Shown: positions 25,501 to 38,047 of the stretch, in pieces | How positions within the stretch are numbered: the stretch's first letter is position 1 | Layout of the letters: every line of letters starts with the position of its first letter | Assembly: GCF_963259705.1 (NCBI RefSeq) | Contig: NC_081851.1 | Coordinates: 58,612,855 to 58,676,854, forward strand | Direction of reading: 5' to 3' | Length of the DNA stretch: 64,000 bases | Source: Myotis daubentonii | Taxonomy: Eukaryota; Chordata; Mammalia; Chiroptera; Vespertilionidae | The notes under the pieces: model-generated | What the model was told of the DNA's origin: nothing | The model's input: the letters and a program-made list of their open reading frames with translations, nothing else | Database searches by the model: none | Made by a program: the position numbers and the translations under genes

Positions 25501-28500
25501 AGTGTAGCTTAATACAACCTTTTGTATTTATGTCAATATTGTTACTCTGAAAATATTTCAAAACATGTTCTTACAAAAGGATAGAGTAGTGACAATTCTA
25601 TAGACAACAGGGGATACTCAGAACTTTACAATCTCTTATAATCATCTTATTATGGTAGTTAGCATAGTATCACTTTTCTGATTTTAGAGTTGAGGACACA
25701 CAGGTATAGAAATGGCTTAACCAATACCACATAGTTAGCTAGTGACAAAGCTGTGAATAGGGCTCAAAGCTCTTCACTCAATGTACCCTTAAGTTTGCAA
25801 AAAGCTTTAATTTCCTGCTGAGGTAACAGTATTTAACATTTAGCAACGACTGTTGACCTACCAGCTCTGGCAAGGACTACCCCCTTTATTTGCTGAGATA
25901 TGGAGACTGGGAAAGGCACTGGGCAGAAGTGGGCACTGGAGGCCTGGAGTAGTGGGTTTTGACCAACCAGAGAAGTATTTTAAATTAAAGCTGTATCAAT
26001 GTGATAGTTGAATGACAGGCCAGCTTTCTTGTATGCTCACAGAATTTTACAAGTAGCCAGGGAGGGACAAGGCAGGTACATAAAAGGGGATTACATATGT
26101 ACATACATACACACATGAGCACACGCACAATCATCAGATTCTCTTTTTTAAAGGTGAGGATAAGATTTTAGTACCCAAACCTTTTCCTTTGGTATTTATC
26201 AGACCTTATTCAGAAAAGCTCTTTATCTGGCTAGTGAGGCTGGTAGAGCAAGAGGTTAAGCTTTTTGGAAGACAATTATTTTGCAGAATTGGTTACCAGG
26301 CTCAAAATGGGAAGGTAGAGCCTTGTTTAAATTTGGCCAAAGTTAAGTCAATAAATAGACCTTAGATCCTTTAGAAAAGTAAAGAAGTTACAAGTTTAAA
26401 AATTGTTCAGTGGGGGAAATGAGTGAAGATGGACAAAAGATACGTACTTCCAGTTATAAGGTAAATAAGGTATGGGAATTGAATGACCACAGTAAACAAT
26501 ACTGTATTGTATACTTGAAAGTTGCAGAGAAAGCAGATCATAAAAGTTCTCATCAGGAGAAAAAATTTTAACTATGTGAGGTGATGGATGCTAACTAAAC
26601 TTGTGGTCAAATCATTATGTGGTATACCTTAAACTTATACAATGGTATATGTCAATTATATATCAATAAAACTAGGAAAATGTTCATTTTCTAAAATCAT
26701 TCATCAACTGATGAATGGATAAACAAAACGTGGCATGTCCATATCATGGAATATTATTCAGCCATAAAACGGGATTAAGTACTGACACATGCCACAACAT
26801 GGATGAACTGTGAAAACATTAAGGTTGAAGTGAAAGAAGCTAAACACAAAAGGGCATATAATGTATTATTCCACTGATATGAAATGTCCAAAAACAGGTA
26901 AATCCAGAGAGCAAAAGTAGACAAATGGTTGTTAGAGGCTGAGGGGGGGGAGAGGAGAATAAAATGTTCCAAAGTTAAACAGTGGCGATAACTGCACAAC
27001 TCTGTGAGTATAGTAAAAACCACTGAATTGTATATTTTAAAAGGGGGAATTTTATGGTATATATGTTATATCCCAATGAATCTGTTATTGAGAATTGTTT
27101 ATTTTTATTCATTTTTCTATTTGAGCTGACATTATATTTTTAAAATTAACTAGCCCTGGCCAGTGTGGCTCAGTTGGTTGAGTGTTGTCCTGTGCACCAA
27201 AGGGTTGCTGGTTCAATCCCAGCAACTGATCAATGTTTCTCTCCTGCTCCCACCCTAAAATCAATAATAAATAAGTAAATAAAAATTAATTAAAATTTGT
27301 AGGGCTTTGGTATCCTGAAAAAAAGAAAGAAATGCTATAGTTGACTCTAAAAATTACTCAGTGTAAGGGTGCTAGTGGTACAAATAACAGATGGGCATGT
27401 CTGGTAGAGAGAAAGGAAAGGACTTGACTGATTGGGAGTAAAGCTTGCCTGATTTAGCGGAATTAAAGCAGAACTCCAACAACTTTATTATTAAGATCAA
27501 GTGTGTCAGCTCACACCAACATTCATCACTTAAAAATACTTTAAACACTGAACAATATAATTTTGTCCAAGTAGAATAGTTAGCCAATTACCAAAAGAGA
27601 AAGGACATGTGAGGCATATGAATTTTCTGAGAGTATTGTTGGCTTTATTTGAGCATTTAAAAGGGGGGTGGGGTGGAGAGTTATTTTCTAATGCACGGTT
27701 AAATTAACAAGAGCAGTCTTAAAGTACCATGAAAGAAATTACAAAAAGCAGAGGTGTGGAGATTCATAGATCTCCATCAGAATGTATAAAAATGCAATAG
27801 TTTTTTTATATATATATATATAATTTATTGATTTCAGAGAAGAAGGGAGAGGGAGAGTTAGAAACATCAATGAGAGAGAAAAATTGATCGGCTGCTTCCT
27901 GCATGCCCCCCACCACTGGGGATCGAGCCTGCAACCCGGGCATGTGCCCTTGACTGGAATCAAACCTGGGACCCTTCAGTCTGCAGGGTGACGCTCTATC
28001 CACTGTGCCAAACCAGCTAGGGCTAGTTTTTCTATTTTTAATTCAGTTTTCCATACCTTCGAACATGACAAAACCTTGTCAAATATATAAGGTATTCCTA
28101 GAATGATGGAATGTTACAAAATAGAAAATAAAACTGAAGAACAAATGCTTCATTGAGCCTATATTTGACATTCTAATTCAAGCCAAATAATGTTTGAAAT
28201 ACTAGCCAAGAAAAATAATTATCCTTGAATTTAAAAACCTATTGTACCTCCAGGTGTAATCACTGCCACATCTATCCAAGCTTAACTGCAAATCCCCTCA
28301 TTTCTCTAATCTCTTACAGAACAAAGCTTTCATAAAAAGCAAGTTTACCTTGACTGCCAAATAAAGATGTTTGGAGGGCTTCCCATGCCTGTTTAACTAT
28401 AGGATCAAATGTCAAAGACTTTAAAATTTATATTATATTCTTAGCAAATGGACAAATGGGCCCATATTAATTATTTGGAGCAGGTAAAATGGTGGTGTGC

Positions 28501-31500
28501 TGCCTTGGCCTACACACCAAAGGGCTGTGGGTTCTATTCTCGGCCAAGGGCACATACCTGGGTTGTGGTTTCAATTCCCAGCCCCCGTTGGGGCGCATGC
28601 GGGAGGCAACCAATTGATGTGTCTCTCTCATATCGATTTCTCTCTTCCTTCTCTCTCCTCTCTCTCTCCCTCCATTCCATTCCCTCTAAAAATCAATGGA
28701 AAAAATAACCTCGGGTAAGGATTGACAAACAAACCGAAATATGGTGGTTTGTTACTTAGTTCCTAAAAGGAACTTAGATTTAAGAACTATGAACATTTTA
28801 ATGGTGGTGGGGATACAATCAACTTCCCCTCCCTCTCTTAAAAATTATGAATTACTTCATGTAAGAAAAATTGAACTATTTCATACCCCGTAAGAAAGAA
28901 AAAATACTGAAACAACCTAAGTGTCCAATGACAGAGAAATGAATAAAGAAAATGTAGTGTATATGTATATACACACAAATATTACACACATAAATACATA
29001 CACACACAATGGAATAAAAAAGAAGGAAATCCTACCATTTGTAACAATATAAAGTCCTGAGAACATGATGTTAAATGAAATAGGACAGAGAAATACAAAT
29101 GCTATTTCGATCTCACTTACATGTGGAATGTGTGTGTTTTGAAACAGTTCTACCTTTCCCGCCTTTTCTCTTTCCTTTTCCTGGGCACATGTGTTCGTAT
29201 CTGAAATGCCCAGAACAGCATTGTATATCACAACTGTGACTTACTGACAGGCTATCCTCTGGCACTGGACAGAGTTTGGGTGTAAATGTATCCACTCTTC
29301 ATTAGCTTAATGCATGTTGAGGTGGGAGAGGCAGGGAAAGGTTCAGAGGTTGTTTTTATTTTGGTTTTTGTCTGAAAAACTTGTGCAAAGAAAATCTACA
29401 CATGCAAACACAGGAAATGGGAAGTCTAATCTTGTAAACTGCCAGGCACATGAAATGGTCTATATTGTGCTCTGCTTACGTGACTGTTACAGGCAAACTT
29501 GCTGAGAATTTTGTTTCTTCCTTTATATTTGGGGTTACAATTCTGTAGGTGTGGCTGGGAAGGATTTCATGTATGGAGTGAAATAAATGTGTGAACCCAG
29601 ATCACAACAGAGATCAAAGTTCCATACCTTTTGTAGTCTTGTGCACTCATTATGGCTTAACCTTAAATAACACTTCTTCTGTGAAGTCTTCAAAAAACTC
29701 AGCAGATCAGATGATCTCTCTCAATTTTACACTGTTTAAATTAACATATCTATATCACCTCTCTATTTATTTCTTAACTAGAGGCCCGATGCACGAAATT
29801 CGTGCAACAGTAGGCCTTCCTTCCTCTGGCTGCCGGCACTGGCTCCCCTCTGGCACCCAGGACCCAGGCTTCGCCACAGCCTCGGCTTTGTTCAGAAGGT
29901 CAACTGGAAGGACGCCTGGTCTAATTAGCATATTATGCTTTTATTATTATAGATTAACCTCCTAGAAGGAAATGTTCAGGAGGATCAAATGTAGGTTACA
30001 TATGCTTAATAATTAGTAAATATTTTAATTTTAAAAAGATTATGAAGAACCTTAAAACATAATGTATGGTAGTGGTTCTCCTGCTGTTTCACTGCAGCCT
30101 TTCCTGGTCTGGGTAAAGATGAAAGTGCAATAGCAATATGTGCAAATTAAAAAGCAGTGACAATATGAGAATACTGTACCTTTCGGCCCTTTCCCAGGTG
30201 TGGGTTCTACAGTAGTTTTGCTCCATATAAGTATAACTCCACCTGAGTCTCCAGTAAGAACATCTCCATTCCCCAAAAATGCTAAACACTGCACAAATTT
30301 TGGTTTTTCATATTTCTACAAAAAAAATAAAAGAGAATTTTCAGTTTTCCCTTTGGCATGATGATTCCATGCTCACTCAACAATTAAATATTAAAGTTTT
30401 ATAATGAAATTTATAATATTCTGGTCCTTACCCCAAAAATTCCCTGTTTTCTTGTTAGTGAATTGCCACTCCAGGTCCAGAAAAAAATATGAGATTTACC
30501 ACATGTTATTATGGTATTTGCATCTGTTGGATGGAACTCCACAGCCAAAACAACTTCATTTGTTGTCTGTGGAAAGAGAAATAAAGCTTTAGATGAATGT
30601 ATACTCTTATCTCCATTAAGAACCAATTACAGCTATGGATAAAGACAGGAAAAAATTTTAGGATCTATTTTCTTGAACATTTGTAACAATAAATTTTTAT
30701 AATAATGATTTAAATTTGATGTCTTCATATTATTATATCATTTTTTATACTATTTATATATAACTAGAGGCCCGGTGCATGAAATTTGTGCAGGGGAGGG
30801 AGCCCCCCTCAGCCCAGCCTGCACCCTCTCCAATCCAGGACCCCTAACCGCCTCTGCCTGCCAATCTGATCACCCCTGTCCCCCCACCAGCATGATTGCC
30901 CCTTACTGCGCCCCCTGTTGGCCTGGTTGCCCCTTACTGCCCCGCCTCTGCCAGCCTGGTCACCCCCAACTGCCCCTCTTTGCCGGCTGGTCGCCCCCAA
31001 CTGCCCACGCTGGCCTGGTCGCCCCACACAGCCTTCTATTCGGTCATTTGGTCACCCTTCACAGCCCCCCGCTGCCGGCCTGGTTGCCCCAAACAACATG
31101 CTGTTCAGTCATTTGGTCGTCCCTCACTAACCCCCCTGCCGGCCTGGTCGCCCCAAACAACATGCTGTTCAGTCATTTGGTCGTCCCTCACTAACCCCCC
31201 TGCCGGCCTGGTCGCCCCACTCAGCCTATTCGGTCGTCTGTTCGGTTGTTTCGGATGTGACGGCCCCTGAATCTTTATATATATAGATAACTGCATTAGA
31301 AAGACATTTAAATGAATTAGTTTTAGATTATTTTAGCTTCTTACACATTTAGGGAAAAGCACACTAAAACTATCAAATATAAGAACAATATACATTTGTC
31401 TTCAAGATACTGCCATTTCAATTTTCAAAAAGTCTTATCTTTCTCTGTACTATTATTATTGACCACTCATTCATTTAAGAAAATTTATTACTGATTTAGA

Positions 31501-34500
31501 GATTCACCCTTAGGCTAAAAGCATATAGAATGGTCACTACTGAGTCATACAGAAATGAAAAACAAAAAACCCCCAAGAGCTTTTATGCCATTTCCCCAAA
31601 AAGAAAACTTAGAAAAGATAGAAGTTTAACACATCGTTTGCGGGTAGTTTTTATCACGCGCTAACAGGTGGCATGGGCCATTTTTGCTAATTTTTTGCGC
31701 AAATGGCAACGTTCAGTAAAATTACGATAACTTTAGTTTACGTATTTATACGTTACCCGGATTCTACCGCTAGTCTATAAAAAACGTATTAATACGTGTC
31801 CCGCGCTCTACTACCAGTCAACGCTACCAGTCAACGTAAAATGTATAAATACGTTTCCCGCATACAATGTGTTAAAACAACTAGGAGAAAAAAGGAATGG
31901 GCACAAGCGTCCAAAGGAATTACAAGTAGTTTTTTCACTGAAATTATTGAACTGAGGATGTCTTAAAAACACTACATTTCAATATGTTCAGTCAGTCATA
32001 ACTGAGTTCTTACTAAATTGATGTTTTATGATAAAAGCAGCTACTCAAACTAAATGGTGAGGTGAAATCTATATGCTTGTGCAGCTGTTTGTTGGTAGCT
32101 GGTGCTCACCTACAAGGGTGATCACTAAGGTGTGTTTTATGTGTATGGAAGCATTTCTTCACTGCAAACCAATATGGTAAACATGGTAATCTTGTAAACA
32201 AAGTGAATTAAATAAAATACCTTTTACATTCTTATACTAATAAAATGACACTTGAAACAACTGAGCTAATTAAAAAAAATTTCCCCAATGGCTTCAATTT
32301 TACATTTCTACTACCAACAGTTGGACGCTACAGCTTGTACAGGCACATGAAAAAACTCAAACAATCTAATCTGAATGCTTTCTCCCCCTAGGAGGGAAAA
32401 GGACAGTAACCTTTTTTGTTATATAGTTTCCACAATGTTGGTTGGAATGAGTAAGTCAAAGTAAATTTTAAAGATAATGTGTTAATTAACAACGAAAAAA
32501 TTCGTCATCTTTCTTCCAGGATGATGTTGCCTTTTATTTTAATTAATTAATTAATTTTTAAATCTTTATTCTGACCAAGATCTCTGCCTGTCTCCCTAAC
32601 TTCTTTTCTTTTAGTTGTTGTTAATCCTCACATGAGGATATTTTTCTATTAATTTTTAGAGAGTGGAAGGGAGGGGAAGAGACAGAGAAACGTCGATGTG
32701 AGAGAGACACATCAATTGCTTGCCTCCCGATCAGGGTTGGGTTTCGAGCCTTCAACCAAGGTACGTGCCCTTAACTGAAATCAAACCCGAGACCCGCCCT
32801 AGCTGGTTTAGCTCAGTGGATAGAGCATTGGCCTGTGGACTGAGGGGTCCCAGGTTCAATTCCGGTCAAGGGCATATGCCCAGGTTGTGGGCTAGATCAC
32901 CATTAGGGGGCGTGCAGGAGGCAGCCAATCAATGGATTCTCTCTCATCATTGATGTTTCTATCTCTCCCTCTCCCTTCCACTCTCTGAAATCTATAAAAA
33001 TATATTTAAAACAAACAAACAAACAACAACAACCCCCCCCCCCCCCCCCGGGACTGATTGGGCATGAGAAACAAGGGAAAGGAGTCATATCTATCTTTGG
33101 CAACTAAGTGGAATGTGGTGTTAATCACTGAAAGGTGAAACTGGTTGGGAGTTAAGGAAGATGATTAGTACAGATTTGGTTCTGTTCATTATGACTTGTG
33201 GGTTAGGATATTCAATTAAAGATGCCTGGCAGGCAACAAGAAATATGTTTAAATCTGTGAGAGATCTGGGCTACACGTAAATGATGGAGAACAGAACAGA
33301 TAGTAACTAAGGCTATGGCAGCTGTATGCTGTCAATGGAGGACATAAGATATAATTCTGAATAACAACAACATTTAAAGTCCTAGAAAGGAGATCTGCTA
33401 ACCTTTACTACAAAGGATCAAAATTCACATACTGCACTTTGGTATAACTTCCCTATGTTTCAATGTTAAATTACCCTGAATGATGGCTGAAAGACTATCT
33501 GTATCTTCATTTATATTTTTTAAAGTTTGAGGTTTCTTATACTCTTTTTAAGTACAATCAAAAAGTTATGCTATTTGAAAACATAACCTCTTTTCGACCA
33601 ACAAACTGAAAGCTTGAAGCTTATACAGAACAAAACTGCCGAGACAGAGTGCGGGCGTGCGACTGAAGAGGAATGTGATGTTATTTAAGAGTACAGCAAA
33701 CATGTCATAGGCTTTTTTTAGTCATCCTGTCACTTTGAATCCTTCTGAAAGCCGGTCAGGAGGAGGCCATTTCTGACCCATGTGAATGCTGTTGTAATGC
33801 TAACCTTACATTCCTCTTTTACAAGTTACGACTGATCCACACTAAGGACCAACACTATTCTATACCAATTATAAAATACCAGAGGCCCAGAGCACGATTA
33901 AATTGTGCGTGGTTAGGTTAGGATCCCTAGGCCTAGCTGCAATCAGGGCCATGTCCACCGCCCAGCATTGCTCCTCCACCTCTGTGGCCCCTGCCCCAGA
34001 AACCTCCACGCTCACAGCCCCCACCCTGCAAGGCTCCTTGGCCTCACTGCTGCCCACGCCCTGCGATGCTCTTCTGCCTCAGCAGCCCTGAAGCTCCAGC
34101 TCACAGCCCCCACCCCGCGAGGCTCCTCGGCCTCAGCCCCCGCTGCAACGCTCCTTCGCCTCACCTCCCGGAGAAGCTCCACGCTCACAGCCCCTGGCCC
34201 CACCCCGCCATGCCGTGAGAGCCACACCGGTGCTTTGGTACCACAGCTCCCTCCTCCTGCCGCTGCACTATGGGCGGCCAAGGGCCCACAGCTCCCACTC
34301 CCTCAGCTCCCTAGCAAGCTGTTCGGTTGTCCGTCCAGTTGTGATGGCACCTGGCTTTTTATATATATTAGGATGCTACATTTTATGTAACACGAGTGGC
34401 CTGGTGAACGGATTCGCGCACATTGAAAGGAAATTAATTATAAGACATATTTTATTATTGCTATTTGCCTTTTCTCTATAATACAGTGGTTCTCAACCTG

Positions 34501-37500
34501 TGGGTCGCGACCCCTTTGGGGGTTGAACGACCCTTTCACAGGGGTCGCCTAAGACCATCGGAAAACACATAATGACATATTGTTTTTGTGATTAATCACT
34601 ATGCTTTAATTATGTTCAATTTGTAACAATGAAATTGGGGGTCACCACAACATGAGGAACTGTATTAAAGGGTCATGGCATTAGGAAGGTTGAGAACCAC
34701 TGCTATAATATTAGTGTCAGAGATGAAAAAAATTAGTAAAATGTATATGAAAATAATATGTAGAGTAATAAACAAACAATAACAACATAACAAAAAACAT
34801 GATATAAAAACAAAAAATGATATAAAAACAAAAAATGATATAAAAACAAAAACATGATATAAAAACAACATTGATAAAAACAATGACTGATAAATTGATT
34901 AAACTTATTCTGATATCTCCCCGTATACCACATTAGGAGGAAAAAGCACTTTCAGAGTGCTTGACCAATTTTCCTTGTGACAAAGTATTTACAACTTTAA
35001 CATCACATACTCTTCGAACTCAAGAGAAAACAACATATAATTGACCATGTCCAAAAACAATACAAGAAGGCACTTCTTGTTCAGGTAGGAATATTCCTAT
35101 TCCATCTAGAGTTTGTCCTTGTGATTTATTAATAGTCATCACAAATGCTGGCATCACGGGAAACTGTCTTTGAATTAATTTAAATGGGAGGCCAGTGTCA
35201 GACGGGGACAAATCAATTCTTGGAATCAGAACAACCTCTCCTTCCATAGATCCTGTTAATACTTCAGAGCTTTATATGTATCGCGCATGCATGAGTCAAC
35301 ATTTTTAAACTAGAGGCCAGCTGGGGAGGGGGAGATACGTGGGAGGTTGGGCGGCTGGCCCTGCCCCCATTGGGCAGATTGGCTGGCCGCAGTGCACATC
35401 ATGGTGACTGGTCGTTCAGGTTGCTTGGCTTTTATATATATACTAGGGGCCCGGTGCACGAAATTCGTGCACTGGGTGTGTGTGGGGAGGGGAGTGTCCC
35501 TCAGCCCAGCCTGCCCCCTCTCACATACTGGGAGCCCTCAGGCGTTGACCCCCATCACCCTCCAATCGCAGGATCGGCCCCTTGCCCAGGCCTGACGCCT
35601 CCGCCAGAGGCATAGACCCCCATCACCCTCCAATCGCCTGATCGGCCCCTTGCCCAGGCCTGACGCCTCCGCCAGAGGTGTCAGGCTTGGACAGGGGACC
35701 CCCATCTCCCCCTGATCACTGGCTCTGGCCCCCGCCCAGGCCTGAGGCCTCTGGCCCAGGAATCATGCCTGGGCAGGGGACCCCCATCTCCCTCTGATCG
35801 CTTGCTCCACCCCCGCCCAAGCCTGACGCCTCTGACCCAGGCTTCAGGCCTGGGCAAGGGGACCATCATATCCCCCCAATCCCCGGCTCCGCCCCCCACC
35901 CAGGCCTGATGCCTCGGCCAGAGGAGTTGACCCTCATCACCCTCCGATCACCAATCACCGGATCGGCCCCTTGACCAGGCCTGAGGCCTCTGGCCTAGGT
36001 GTCCGGCCCGGGCAGTGGGGACCCGCAGCTGCAGCGGCCCCGCGATCGTGGGCTCTGCTTTAGGCCCAGGCAAGGGACCCCTAGCTCCCGGGACTGCCAG
36101 CTTCGACCGTGCCCAGCTCCCATCGCTGGCTCCACCCCTACTTCCTGTTATCACTGGCCAGGGCGGCAAAGGCACCTGATTCTCCGATCATTGCCCTGCC
36201 CCCCAGCGCTTAGCTCCCCCTGGGTTTCCGATCACTGTCAGTGGCGGGGGCTTCTTCCTGCTTTCCCTTTCGCCTCCCTGCATTGTGCCTACATATGCAA
36301 ATTAACCGCCATCTTGTTGGCAGTTAACTGCCAATCATAGTTGGCAGTTAACTGCCAATCATAGTTGGCAGTTAATTTGCATATAGCCCTGATTAGCCAA
36401 TGAAAAGGGTATCGTCGTACGCCAATTACCATTTTTCTCTTTTATTAGATAGGATAGAGAGAGAAAGTGCCAGTGTGCATCATATGTACTGGCCAGTAGG
36501 TGGGACAGTCAGATGGATGTATGGTCAGTCACTTAGCCTTTTATATATATAGAAGATTATAACAATGCATATCATTACATATGCTTTTCAGTTATGTCAC
36601 CCATACTCCTACGATTGAATTTTTCCTTTAAAATTTTTAAAGCTTAAATGAAATAATAGATTTTGTTTAAAAAGCAGCAGTAGTCGCCCTAGACCAGCTG
36701 TGGGCAAACTACGGCCCGCTTGAAATGAATAAAACTAAAAAAAAAAAAAAGACCGTACCCTTTTATGTAATGATGTTTACTTTGAATTTATATTAGTTCA
36801 CACAAACACTCGATTCATGCTTTTGTTCCGGCCCTCTGGTCCAGTTTAAGAACCCATTGTGGCCCTCGAGTCAAAAAGTTTGCCCACCCCTGCCCTAGAC
36901 GGTGTGGCTCAGTTGGTTGGGTGTCATCCCATGCACTGAAAGGTTGCCAGCTCAATTCCTGGTCAGAGCACATGTACGGGTTTCAGGTTTAATCCCTGGA
37001 AGGGGGCATAGAGGAGACAGCCATCGATGTTTTGCTCTCACATCAATGTTTCTTTCTCTCTCTGCCTTGCTCTCAAAATATCAATTAAAAAAATCTAAAA
37101 AAAAAAAGGCAGCAGTAGCCAAGTAGAGTACTGTCTTAATTTTGAGATTAAACATCCATCTACTTTGTCATTTCAGTAGCATAATGTCTTTGAAATATCA
37201 CTAACATTGGTTGAAGTTGCTTGAATATTTTATCTTAAGATACCATAAGAATGGTATTCTTAATAGCATAAAATGACAACTTAATAAAGCTGATAATTTG
37301 GACCAGTTAGTGTGCTCCTGCACATTAAGGATATGCAATATACTTCCAAGGATCTGCAAAACAAATAATGTATTCTAAAAGATAACAACTGAAACTTTTT
37401 TGGACTTACCTTTATTTCTGCTCCTTTTGACTTTTTCTGCCAATCCCACACAGTAAGCATATGCTCATTGGAGTCATCAATAACACATAAGTGAACACCT

Positions 37501-37986
37501 GAATCCTAAAGAAAAGTCAATTATAGGCATTTAAAATTTTTCAGATAAGGCTGACTTTCTAGGAACAATTACCATATTATTAAAACAGTCAACATTAAGA
37601 TAATCCAAAATCCTTTAAATGTATGATTCCTTGAAATATAGTGAATATACTACTAAAACTGATTTTCTTCAGAAATATAAAAGATTCTTTTAAAAAATAT
37701 TTTCCAGTTTTAATTTTTTTCCCTAAGTTGATTTCTACTTGCCATCTAGCCACTTTTATTCAGAGATAGCAAATAATGCATTTTGAGGATTGTCCCCTAG
37801 TCCCCTCTTGCCTTCTTATATTTAAAGTATAGTCCCTAGCCAGTGGATAGAGCGTCGGCTTGCGAACTGAAGGGTTCCAGGTTCAATTCTGGTCAAGGTT
37901 ACATGCCTGGGCTGCAGGCTCGATCCTGCAGTAGGGGGCATGCAGGAGGCAGCCGATCAAGATCAATGATTCTTTCCCATCACTGA

Positions 37987-38047
<61 letters not shown>

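Larger units (their letters stand above)
34393..35309 (-). mobile_element. Autonomous Helitron remnant (3' part)
   Basis: The left end CGAGTGGCCTGGTGAACGG plus ATTCGCGCAC is a mutated Helitron 3' terminus. An AT-rich 3' region with four near-copies of an 18-bp GATATAAAAACAAAAAAT unit (34801-34878) follows, then the helicase C-terminus at 35020-35270. A SPIN is nested at 34484-34702. Confidence 0.8.

Noticed and set aside
30775..31270. Open frames of 124-139 codons on +
   Set aside because: They follow the 64-bp repeat of a Helitron; the repeated Pro-rich peptide is a by-product.
31626..31875. CpG-rich patch as a possible promoter
   Set aside because: The CpGs belong to a piggyBac MITE with clear TTAA borders.
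34012..34390. Long GC-rich open frames
   Set aside because: They lie inside a Helitron, are low-complexity (Pro/Ala/Ser) and show no domain.
34801..34878. Short regularly spaced repeats that might suggest CRISPR
   Set aside because: An 18-bp AT-rich tandem repeat without spacers, in a Helitron remnant of a mammalian genome.
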